From Polytrichum commune (lineage: Eukaryota; Streptophyta; Polytrichopsida; Polytrichales; Polytrichaceae), in the NCBI GenBank assembly GCA_950295325.1, contig OX485804.1, forward strand, positions 64,448,533 through 64,512,532: a DNA stretch of 64,000 bases, read 5' to 3'. The translations under genes and the position numbers were made by a program. Shown here one piece after another: positions 1-17,232 of this stretch (the first letter of the stretch is position 1; the number at the start of each line of letters is the position of its first letter). Under the pieces are notes generated by a model. That model worked only from the letters and a program-made list of their open reading frames with translations. It was not told where the DNA came from and did not search any database.

Positions 1-2561
1 GAGGGAGAATATGACCATTTAATGATGAGCACAACAATCTTCACTTTGATGAGAAGGAAGATATGTATATGAGCTCCCAAAATTATGACAAAAGTGGCTA
101 CAACCTAGATATGGATCTTGTCCTAATTGCATGTTCCATGTCCTAGGAGAAGTGGGCTAGTTGGAAAACATCTTCAATTGATAGGTTCATATTACCTTTC
201 TTGATTCCAACGAACCCATTAGGATAATGCTTTCTTTGTGTTTGGTGTGTTTGTGCTCATGGAAAGAATAGCCTTATGGAGTCAATGGCAACAAGCAAGA
301 ACATACAACAACAACATGTAATTGTGACCCCTACCTCCAAAGGTGACCCACATAGTAGATTGTCGCCTAAAATGAACATGGTTTGAACATGATGGTTTAG
401 GACCAAATTTGGACACACCAATAATCAAACCCTTGAAACATCATAGTTTATCCATACCATGTCCAAATATTGTATACTAAGAAGTGTTGAAACCCTCTTT
501 CAATATTCACCAAGATCCAACCACATTTTAAGATACTAGAATCATAAACATCGTGTTGATATGACCAATGCTTTGAGGAATTTTTGTTGGGAGATGTAAT
601 TAACATAATACATCTCATAATGTAATTACAGCCGTGAGAATGAATAATCTATTTATTGCATGTAGTGGGGGGGGGGACATTGATATGGAGGGTTTATAAG
701 GGTACCTAGGCTCCATTAAATCATATACTGAGATACTCGGTGTGTATTATGGCATCACACCAGCGTCATAGTAGGCATGTAAGGGAGTCTAGTAAATATA
801 CGCCCCTTAAAAAATTAATACATGTAAATTTTCTTAACGTTTTCACATTGAGTTTACATGCATGGTGCGAAGTTTACATACCTTTAGTTTATTGAAATGA
901 CATTGATTTAAAAGTCCGGGAAGCCAAAAGTGGACCACACTAGTTTTCTTCAGCCAGTGTGGACTGCACTCATGGACTAGTAATGGTAAGCAACATCAAC
1001 TATTATGTACCAATTTGATGCTCACTATGTCAATGAAACTCTACATGCCACAGGAGAACAAGAATGCCAAACTACGTGTTCTGAAATAGAACTATTTACA
1101 AGTGGTGAAAAGGCCATCAAAACAAACTTGAGCGAATTGAACTCACTTAAAATATGAAAGAAACCAGACTAGATCATCCCACATCTTGGCCATGAAGTTT
1201 TGGTTGTCATCAGAAGAAAGTTGCACATGTTTGTACTGGAATTTCTTTACAAAACATGCTACTGATTAGTAACCTTCAAACGAAATCTGTGTTAACACCA
1301 AAAACCTTTCATCGACCATGAAGCAACATAATTTTATTCTGACAGTTAAATATCATCTATATTGGTTGAATATACCTTGGAATCATATTCCTAGACCCCA
1401 AATTGACCTGAAGATTAGCCTGCAAACCTAGTCATGGGAACCTCTTTGGTGGAAAAACTATGTCCGAATTTAAGAACCTATAAATCCATTCTCACTAAGT
1501 TTCAGTGGCAAATATATAAATGTCCAATCATATTGCATGAAAGTTAACATGCCACATATTTACCATGGCTACATTTTCATGCAAACTCTTCAAAATTTCA
1601 CGTGTTGTTCTTCTACAAATTCCTGGAGCTTCTTGTCTTAGTGTCACCTGTCATAATGTCTATGCCGCTTGTCATAAATTTTGCGCCATTTACCACAACT
1701 TCAGGACAACCTGTCACAATTTCTCCTCCACTTGTCACAAGGGTACTTATACTGCAAGGTTATTGACCCACATTATTCTACGTTCATGATAAATCATGTG
1801 GCCCACAATACTAAACATTAGACTTGAGAAAAGGTGTAGCTAGGAAAACTATGTGAACCACCATGATTAGTCTCATGCTCATTATTGTGGGCCAACAACG
1901 GATTATAGTGTGGCCCATACAAGTTCAGATTTAATGTGTATTCATCACATTTTGAGTCTTGGTGGTGAGAAAGTTGAATGACAACCGGATTGTCCCAATA
2001 GGGTCACATGTGTAATGTTCATCAGCGACATTTCTAGTTGAGAATTTTATGAGGATATTGGTTGTGAGGTTGGCAAAGTTCAAATCTATGGCACCATAAA
2101 ATGTGACTCTTGAATTCAATCACTTGCCCATCACTGAATTTGGCCTCTTGTAGGTGTATATAGTGTGCAAAGGACCTAAGGTCAGAGTTCATCCGATTGA
2201 CCTTTGAGACCCAAAGCAAGACAAACTCTTGGCAACTCTTCTATTTGAATAATATCACAAACTAATAGCCCACCCGCGCTTATTGATGTGGGCCACCATC
2301 AAACGGCTCATGCCAGCATGGACCACTCTTAGCTCCAATTTGACCAGTGAGAGCCACTGGATGTAACTAGTGCTAATAGAAATCGTTCATTGGTGGCCTG
2401 CACGAGTAAGTGTGGGTGGGCTATAAGTGACCTATGTGTTGGAAAAATGTAGGATGTGAATGGAATGAGTTTTGAGATGAACAGAATTCACAATATAGGA
2501 GGATCAATTTTTGCTAAAATGATACCACACATACTGCACAGCTAGATAAGGCCTTGGTAAT
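1..2561. other. Intergenic or 3'-flanking DNA, no gene recognised
   Basis: AT-rich sequence downstream of the MnmA/TRMU gene (which reads leftward and stops at 2562). No frame here gives a protein I recognise; the short ORFs near 1565-1789 and 1931-2219 have no family motif. A G-run lies near 664-675. Around 1636-1745 the motif TGTCA(C/T)AA recurs several times at irregular 20-30-base spacing, which looks like a decayed minisatellite. The 3' UTR and polyadenylation site of MnmA/TRMU should lie in the right end of this stretch but I cannot place them. Confidence 0.5.
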
Positions 2562-9148
<6,587 letters not shown>

Positions 9149-9440
9149 GGGACACAGGAGCACAAGATGGAACAAGATTCCTATGGAGCCATCAGAGAAA
9201 CAGACCCATCTATCTGTAAGGTTTAAGCTAACCAGGTCCTGAGATTCTTATCCTACCAAAGAAAAAGCTCAGCCTAACAATTTTGGCCAGTTTGGCGCAT
9301 GAGGGTGGGTTTGAGCTCCTCCGAAGAAAAACTCCCAACGATTTTGCAAGTTTAGGGATCGAGGTTACAGCTCCTCCGAACAATTTTTGCAAGTTTAAAC
9401 ATCAGGATTTAAGCTCCAGCTGCTGAGATTGCTGCCACTC
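9149..9440 (-). promoter_or_regulatory. Upstream region of MnmA/TRMU with a degenerate direct repeat
   Basis: Presumed promoter and 5' leader of the leftward gene. At about 9277-9430 a unit of about 45-60 bases containing GCTCCTCCGAA followed by an AT-rich stretch and GCAAGTTTA occurs three times with divergence. No TATA box is assigned with confidence. Confidence 0.35.
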
Positions 9441-10699
9441 GTTCCTGAATGCAAACCCCACTCAGTCAACAAGTGCAAATGCAATTGGTGCAATCGTCTG
9501 CGAAGAATGGACACCTGTTGACCAGATTTGGATAAACTCTGCCACCAATTACTGATGTGTTTGTGTCATTCCTGCCCTATGTTTTGAGAAGAAAATTGAC
9601 ACCCAACTCGGATTGTAATTGCAAGAGCGAGGTGCGGGGAATTTGTGAATTGCGGTGGAAATGCAATCCATTGCCGAACAAAGAGAGAGAATGGGAATCA
9701 GATGGATGGATGTCGTCCGTATCTCATTCATTCAAAATGCTGAACGCCACGTCATCGCTAAAACCCTCCGCTGCCCTGAGACCGTGAATCAAAGATGTAA
9801 GCGCTCTATTACATCTTTACAAATGCCAGACTGTAATTTCCACGTGGAATACAGGTGTCTTAGCCATGACACGTGGCGTCATGTGAAAGGACGATGAGTT
9901 GTCTTTTGGCAAAATAGAGAGCCCTCTACGGTATTATAAACTATGAATTAGAGACCTCATTTGGTGTTGGCACACCAGACAAAGTTGTAGAAAGTGAATT
10001 TTAAACCACATCCAAAGAGTTGCAATAAGGATCACTATCTTTGATCTCCGCCGAATTTTAGAAGCATTTTCCCTTGAGAATCATATAAAATTTCAAGATG
10101 TAACAAGATTGGCTAAGTATATGAGCTTAACTATGTTTTAAATAAATCTAGACTTATTCATGAATTATAGACAAAATGTAATGTTACATGTGTACTTCTA
10201 TCGGCAAACCTTATGATAGAAATGTCAGCAACTACTCCTAGGTGTGGATTGCATCTCTTGATGTAGCATGTGTTAGTTGCATGCACACTATGTCATTTGT
10301 GAAAAAATACACATCTAGAGGGAATATTCAATGGTATTGCTTCTCAAAGGGTGTAGAATGAGGATTTTTATCATATTCTTTACTTTCTTCCTTCAAACAA
10401 TTTGTGTGGAATGTGCATGTCTGGGTTGTGCAAAAGATACTCCTAGATGCATTATTGATTTTGGACATGCCTTTTGTCCATATTTACCTAAATCCTACTC
10501 GTTTCATAACTTGATGGTAAACGCCAAACATATACATGTCATTGACCATTTTACTTTCCTCAAATAATGAATTTTGTAACAAACGAATATTCAAGAGTTC
10601 CAACCACGTCAAGATCCATATTTGGGGCCATCATTAAGAAATAATTGATTGTTTTGTTATGCAATGTGTATAATTTTAACCAAATGTTTAAGTACGTAA
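9441..10699. other. Intergenic DNA without recognisable gene
   Basis: AT-rich beyond about 9.9 kb. The short ORFs (for example 9557-9787 and 10331-10567) lack family motifs, introns or codon bias that would support a gene. Confidence 0.5.
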
Positions 10700-10825
10700 C
10701 ATCATGAAGGTCCATAATAGTGTTCCGTGGGATTGACAATATTTCAAAGAATATTCTTGGATATTCCCACATTCATATTGAATATTGCCAATCCCACATA
10801 ACATTGTTATGGATCTTGAAAATGT
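10700..10825. repeat. Foldback element with roughly 44-bp imperfect arms
   Basis: The core arms at 10727-10743 and 10781-10797 match in 16 of 17 positions (GTGGGATTGACAATATT against its reverse complement). Pairing continues outward with mismatches to about 10700 and 10825. A diverged relative of the right arm lies at about 53860-53925, so this is a dispersed family, probably a non-autonomous foldback or MITE. Confidence 0.7.
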
Positions 10826-11072
10826 TATGTATATTTGGACAACCCATCCGTTCCAAAATAACAAGGGATGTGCATTCGTGGGGACAAAAACATCAACGAC
10901 AATGACAAAAGCAACAACTCAACAACCACAACTTCAAATGTTTGTATTTCATGCGTAAATCCAAGTTCACTTAAATCATAATCTATATTAGTTCAGCGTG
11001 CAAGAAAGAAGACTGTAAACAAGTTTGGCTTGTAAAACAACCATTTTTTTGGCTTCTTATGCAGTTAAGAGC

Positions 11073-11297
11073 ACTACACTAAATATGATATTTAGTGTGA
11101 CCTACTATTTGGAATTACGCAATGCTATATCTATTTATTGTACATCTCGTATTTGACCAACAAATGTTAAATTGGTAGTTTGGACATTACAGAACATTGA
11201 CAACTTTACTTGGTAAAAAAACATTTCAATAGTAAAAATATATAGCAACGTGTAAATCCAAATAGTAAGTCACACTAAATATCCTATTTGGTGTAGT
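11073..11297. mobile_element. MITE family A, copy 1 (about 225 bp)
   Basis: The ends are long inverted repeats of about 40 bases: it starts ACTACACTAAATATGATATT and finishes with the reverse complement with few changes (..ATATCCTATTTGGTGTAGT). It has no coding capacity, as expected for a MITE mobilised by a DNA transposase elsewhere. A second copy with closely matching interior lies at 51706-51927. I could not identify a clear target-site duplication. Confidence 0.85.
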
Positions 11298-11655
11298 TGG
11301 TTGGTTGTTGGAGGTCATTTTTTACAATAAATTTTTATATATATATATGGGGGGTAGAATATGATGTGGACCTATTGGATGCAATGAATCCAAGTCCACA
11401 TACGATTTTGATCATTTGAATGGATTGAAAATTTCTAGTCAATGGTTGCGAATCCCAAATGATGCCATTCTTTAAAGTTTCATAACCAAAGTTGAGATGC
11501 ATATGTTATAGGAGTCAAAGTGAAGATTCCATTCTCTTTAGTGATCACATAAGCCCTCCCAAGTGTGGAGACAATTGAATGTAGAGTGGATAATGTAGTT
11601 TGAGCACATAGCCTTCCCCACATGACAACGCATGTTGTTCACTTGCTATAAAAGG

Positions 11656-11951
11656 AACTACACTAAATATTGTATTTAATGCTCATTAGTGTCCTCAATC
11701 CTATTTGTCTTGCTCAATACTAATCGTAATCAGCCCATGTAGTGTCACCGACACTAAATGTAAACCTAACAGTACTTGTCGTTCCTTATGAACGAGGAAT
11801 AATAGATTCACAATGTTGCAATTAGTGTCACTTACTAAAATGATTTTCATCCACGTTTCAATCATCCATGACAATATTTGTAAATCTACTCATAAGAAGT
11901 GTCATTAGAAAACTTACCACAATGACATAAAATATAACATTCAGTGTAGTT
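11656..11951. mobile_element. MITE family B, copy 1 (about 296 bp)
   Basis: Bounded by inverted termini: AACTACACTAAATATTGTAT at the left and ..ATAACATTCAGTGTAGTT at the right. The outermost bases resemble those of family A, suggesting that the same transposase recognised both. The interior differs from A and matches the diverged element at 37198-37616. Non-coding. Confidence 0.8.
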
Positions 11952-14209
11952 AGAATGTAAATCGATTTTAAACGTTTTTGTAGGCGGATTGTTTATGTAA
12001 TGTGCATAATGATGATCAAAATCTATGTGTCAAGGTTCATGCAATTGTGATGTAACATACACGTCTTGTGGATGTCAAGTGTTCTCTACAATTGAAATCA
12101 ATTTTGGGACACCACAAGTTCAATGTCAATTTTATAATTTTAAACTCTCTTTTTACATCGAACTTACCTACAATTTTATTTCATGACAAGTGACTTTAGC
12201 CATAAGAACATTTCCCCCCAAAGATTTTGTGTTTCCATTGCATTCACTTAGTGAAGAGGATCATCGTTGGATCCTCCCTTGAACCCCATAGACTCTCTGC
12301 TCAAGCACTTCATGCAAAATACTTAGTCGAACACCTCAACGTGTTGACGATATCCTTTGAAAGATTATAGATTGATTCACAAGTGTTCCTTGTTACATTG
12401 AATTTGCAAACCTTGTTATGGAATTTTATGGTTTATAGACATTTGGTCATGGTTAATTGTTAGGGTGAAATTGTTACAACAAACTCCTTGGTGCCAAAAG
12501 GGGTGTTGTATCCTACAAGATTAGAAAAGTGTTGACTTGGTTTGAAGTTGTTAGCCCCTAGTATAGCTAGTTCGTTTACTTGTTCACTTCATAGAATTTG
12601 TTATGTATGCACGGCCCACTAGTTTCATTGAAGATCGCAACTCAACTAAACAATGCCATGAGCAATACAACAATTGTTTTCCCAAGACAAATGTTGCAAT
12701 CAAACCACTATCATACAAAGTTGCAACTGAATGCATGTCGATGCGATGCCATATTCAATTTGTGAGAGGAAGATGATGACCCCAAACCTAGGTTGGTGTG
12801 AATAAAAGATGCTTCACCTTAGATCGTAATTGCAAATTCATTGGGTTTGCAAAACATGGTCATGTGAACACATTCTTGCCTCTTGTCAAAGATGGTTCAT
12901 TTTGGGGAAAAGGGTTCTTCAGTAGCTAGTGGTCACATGAGGTTTTGGTATTTGTTGGTATACCTATGCATCCTAAAGTTGGGTACATCTGTGTGACGAG
13001 GTGGTCCTATTAAATTCTTGTGTTACATGAGATGATTGCCATTCCGAAATGGCCACCATTGTGCTTAATGTTGAACACCTGTGATTGGTTAGAATAAACT
13101 CCTATAATGGACACCAACCAACTAGTTGAATAGGTGCCCCCCACCCCACCTTTGGCATGGGCCTTGCCATTTCCATACAACGACCATCTTGCATGCGCAA
13201 ATATTGTAGGAGCAAACACTTTGTGTTAGAACTAAAGCTTAGAGAAAGACGTGGGAGGGGAAGCAAGACGCATGAGTAGCACATTCGTTGAGACACGATA
13301 TGATGAATGTGAACATACACAAATGAAACTCATCATCTGGTGTTCAAAAACCACCTCAAAAATAAATTTAAGTAGAATTGGACTAAGTCATAGTCCAAAA
13401 ATACAACATGTTGTAATCTATTGTAGGATCCTCTGATAGATTGTATGGTAAGGTTGTTTGATAGACTATGTAGAGTTGATGATAATATTATAGCATTTTT
13501 TAATATTTTTTTGTTGTTTTATCATATTATTATACATATTTAACATCAATGTACATATTTATAAAATCTATCACAATTTTAATATTACAACATTTGAGTT
13601 TTCACTCATGATACACATATCTCCCCAGAAAACCAGTTACATTGGAAGTGTATCGATGGATCAACCCATACATATTGAGCAACCAAAAAGTCTATCTATT
13701 TAAGGATATGTATGTATTTACGTAATATATGAGTTTCAACCAACAATTACCAACAACCAATACATCTCAAACCAACAACCTTGCCCAAAAACATCATGTA
13801 TGCACACACAAAAAATGATTGCAGGCTAATAGCATGTTGGGCATAAAATGATTAAAATAATTATGCCTGCATTATGGAAGTATTGGGCTAGATGACCTAA
13901 ATGAAAGAAAAGAATCATCAAAATGCCTTCATAAAAAAAGATTGTTGTGTTAGAAAGTTTGATCCAAAGTCGAAATGAATGAAAAACAAGTTACAATATA
14001 TGGACTTATATGTAGGATATGTTATGTGCCTAAATAAATAAATTGACGTGCATATACATATTACCTAATTTTTTTAGCAATGTTATTATAGAGTACATAA
14101 GCCTTTTTTTGAAATAAATAAATTATTGGACAACTTATGCCCAACCTGCTATTAACTTATGGTAATCAAACCTCGAATAAAACATCAACACCGCCTCATC
14201 CAACAACTC
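11952..14209. other. AT-rich intergenic DNA without recognisable gene
   Basis: No exon-like open frames with family motifs on either strand. Very AT-rich around 13.4-14.1 kb. Small ORFs near 13.0-13.4 kb are not supported by any motif. Confidence 0.5.
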
Positions 14210-14427
14210 AATAGTGGTTGGTAATTGGTCCGAGATGACCTTAAACTACCGGATGATGGTGGAGAGATACCCAAATCTCAAAGAAGAGGTTGGCGGTTCG
14301 AATTCCGACTGTGAAATCTCCTCTCTACTTGACGGAAAACTTGCCAGGTGGTCAACTGCCTCATGTGCTTTGGCGTTGGCATGTCGGTCTTCTGTCTCAA
14401 AAATAAAATAAAATAGTGGTTGGTAAT
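14210..14427 (+). mobile_element. tRNA-derived SINE with a perfect 16-bp target-site duplication
   Basis: AATAGTGGTTGGTAAT occurs at 14210-14225 and again at 14412-14427, flanking a body of about 186 bp. The body has a Pol III B-box-like motif GGTTCGAATTCC at 14295-14306 and ends in CAAAAATAAAATAAA, a tail also seen at the 3' end of the adjacent LINE. The A box is not clear. Flanking duplication, B box and A-rich tail together make a SINE call strong. The intact duplication suggests fairly recent insertion. Confidence 0.8.
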
Positions 14428-14447
14428 GGGTTGGTAATGGAGCAACC

Positions 14448-14474
14448 TAGATAGATAGATAGATAGATAGAAAC
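14448..14474. repeat. (GATA)n microsatellite
   Basis: About six consecutive TAGA/GATA units immediately after the SINE. A small hairpin-forming tract (CCGGTCCC..GGGGGGCCGG) follows at about 14476-14499. Confidence 0.9.
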
Positions 14475-14699
14475 TCCGGTCCCTTTTAAGGGGGGCCGGT
14501 GTGAATAAAGTGTTCGTTCGTAATGCCAATGACCCGATGCCCACAGGACAAGGGGCCATTGGGACAAAACTACTCTCCCCTTTCGAGGATGGACACTATA
14601 GTAGCCAGGAGAACAAATACGGTGACCCACCATAACTTTTAATCAGTAGTAATGTTTGTGTTGCCGCATAAGATGTGATGTTTTTGTGTTGGTGATCGC

Positions 14700-14885
14700 T
14701 AAGTCACGATTCCTTGGTTGGTTGAAGGAGGATGTTAGCATTAAGACGTTCCGGGTTCGATTCCCGTCGGGTCCGTCCGAACGTTTAATGTGTAGTACGT
14801 GACTTAGTTCTGTTAGTGGTTAATAGGTAGGAAATTTGTACCAACCAACCGGCACCTACCCATCTTCCTGAGCTAATGGTGTTTG
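14700..14885 (+). mobile_element. Possible second tRNA-derived SINE head
   Basis: At 14748-14766 the sequence GGGTTCGATTCCCG has the T-arm and B-box form of a tRNA, with a stem of about four pairs. Upstream, TGGTTGGTTGAAGGAGG could be a weak A box at the right distance. No complete tRNA cloverleaf can be drawn and no target duplication is clear. It is probably a SINE remnant rather than a tRNA gene. Confidence 0.4.
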
Positions 14886-14937
14886 TTATAAATAAAGGTC
14901 TTCATTGTGATGATGATTTTTTAAAATTTAAAATTTT

Positions 14938-14980
14938 TATTATTATTATTATTATATATGTTTATTTTATTTTATTTTAT
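14938..14980 (-). repeat. LINE 3' tail, (AAAAT)n with adjoining (TAA)n tract
   Basis: In the sense of the element the stop codon TGA (14997-14995) is followed by ATACAATCCC and then repeated AAAAT units, then an ATA/TAA-repeat tract. Such simple-repeat tails are used for target-primed reverse transcription in several LINE clades. Confidence 0.8.
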
Positions 14981-16679
14981 TTTTGGGATTGTATTCATTG
15001 GTCATTAGGTATTGTTTGGTTATTTTCTATTCTCCTTTTGTGTAGTAAGATTGACCCGGCATGTTGGATGGCTGACGTGTTAATTGATTTGAATGTGTTT
15101 TTGACGTCGTTTTCTGTTAGTTGGAATGTTGTTATGAGTTGGTTCATTGAGGGGGCATGAGTTGTACCTCTAGCTCCAGCCGTGATAACAATAATCGGAT
15201 CTACTTTCCAACCTTGTTGTCTGATTTTATCAATTAGTGGCTGGTATTTTTGGACTTTGTTGTTTATGGTGTCTTGGGAGAATTTGTCATTAGTATATGT
15301 GAACTCGATAAATTGTACGGTGAGGTGGTCTGTTGGGTTTGATGGAGGGGTGCTTTGGTATGGCATTCCTTTAATACATAGTATGTCGGGTTTAAGTCGA
15401 GCATTGCAGTGACACCTTTGTTGAACACATATGCAAGGTAGTAGCCATGGAGGAACTGTGTTTTCTTGTGGGTTATTATTGAAGGTTCCTGCATTCATAA
15501 GAATATAGCATCTAGATTTTTGTGCAGATAATATTAGCTTTCTTATTTCCCATACTGCTTTATTGTGTCTTTTGATTCTAAGGGCGTGTATATGGTGTTG
15601 ATTGCACTTTAGGAGTACATGTAGCCATGTATCTGCGTCGGGGGAGTTACAAATTGGGCATGTTATCGATGGGAATCTTTGTATGCCAAAAAATAGTTGT
15701 TTTCGAGCATTACCCATATATTGGCCAGTGCGGAATTTTAGAAGGGTTGTTTTTTGTGGGTCTGTTATCGTCGGATTAGACCAGAATTTGTTGGATAATT
15801 CATTGTCTATGTCCGGGTTCATTGTCCATTTGGAAATGTTCGGGAATCTTTGTGCCATTATTTCTAGATTTTTTTCTCGGTCGTGTTTTTGGATGTATGT
15901 TTCCAGGCATCTAATTGGGCCTTTGTCTGGTCTTTTTGTTGGTCCTGGCCATATGTCTTTATGGAAGTAGTAGGGGGTGGTATGTGCAAACTCGTGTGGT
16001 TTTGAGGCAAACTTGTATAACTTTTTAGTGCCGGTTTTTGCGAGTGCATTTACTTGTTCGTTTCCCTTGATGTTGATATGGGCTTTGACTTTATAGATGG
16101 TGGTTGGTTGTGTACGTTTTTGTAACATTTCTACCATTTCTGCCAGTATAGTTTTGTCGGCGTGGTTGTTGTGATGTGTTGGGTGTTTTATTTGTGTGTT
16201 GATTACGTATAGGCAATTAAGGCAATCCGTGAAGATGTGAGCCGGTTCGTGTGAGTATTTAGTAGTAATTATTCTTAGTGTTTTGTGTATGGCCATTAGT
16301 TCAGCTCTAAAGCTGGTTTGTAGGCCGGGTAGTCTTTTTTATATTTGTATATCTGGTTTTGTTGGGTTATATATTCCGTAACCTGCTTTTTCTTTTTTCC
16401 AGTGTCCCTCTCTGACTTTTTTAGGTGGGATGAAGGAGCCATCTGTGTAGTAGCTATATTGAGGTGGGAATTTTGGTGTAGTGTTTATTTCAAAGTTTGG
16501 TATGGGTGGTGTGTGTGTATTTGATCTATCGTTATGTGGTGGATATGATATAGTATTCCATTTGGTACTTTTGTTTACATGTGTGTTGGGGGGTGTGGGC
16601 TGGGTTTTTTGTATGTAGTATTGTGTTATTTGCAAGTTGTCAATAGTTGTTTTAAGTGTGTTTATTTGGGTGTTTGTGC

Positions 16680-17232
16680 CAAAGCTGTAGTTTTGGTGGT
16701 GAATGCATAGTATGCGAATGGCTAGTGGTTCTATTATTGGTTTAGGTGTACCTTGGGGGGTTGTTGGTTCATCGTATGTGATGGTATCTGCGGCGAAATG
16801 GGCAATGACGTGTGTATCTGCGAATGGTCCATTGTGTGGTGTTTTGTTTTGGTACCAGTTAGTGTCTGGTATGACTAGTAGGGTGATGGTGGATGGGTCG
16901 TGTTTGGCTGCTAGTCTTGCCCAGTGTATTGCTTGGTTGGCCATCTCTTCGTTGTGAGGATGTGCATATCCTATTCCTTTCCATTTGTATTGTAGGGCTG
17001 TACCAAGTGATCCAAAGATTTTATCTCTAGTGTGAGGTGAGTAAAATTGTGATATTTTGGTGGAGCATGTTATTGGTGATGAGAAGTAGGAGTATGTGAT
17101 GTTAAATGTTGTTGTAATGGAGTCTAGCAGTTTAGTTGGGATAGTGTGGTGTGACGTTTTAAGGGGGTCCTTTTTATGGGTTTTGTTCTTGTATATTTGA
17201 TATAGCCATACTATTTCCGTTTCGAAGGGTTG
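16680..17232 (-). other. PCIF1-type methyltransferase-like region within LINE ORF2
   Basis: Between reverse transcriptase and RNase H. The succession YFSSPITC, a FYS motif, FGSLG, W-x-G, then A-H-P-H-N-E-E-M and a hydrophobic strand LLVIPDTNW follows the order seen in the PCIF1 adenine-methyltransferase core (FASPLNC, FGS-G, G-S-x-E-A-NPPF-x-E-E-L-M, hydrophobic strand then PEW). The catalytic NPPF position reads HPHN here (16951-16962), so activity is doubtful. From memory, comparable segments occur in LINE-like ORFs of green algae. I cannot run a profile search, so treat this as a motif-based proposal. Confidence 0.55.

Noticed and set aside
1931-2219. Fragment of a retroelement or hypothetical gene on the minus strand
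   Set aside because: Two overlapping short frames have a vaguely protein-like composition but no motif that I can assign to any family.
14740-14790. A functional tRNA gene at GGGTTCGATTCCCG
   Set aside because: The T arm is good, but no acceptor stem, anticodon arm or clear D arm can be paired around it; a SINE head fits better.
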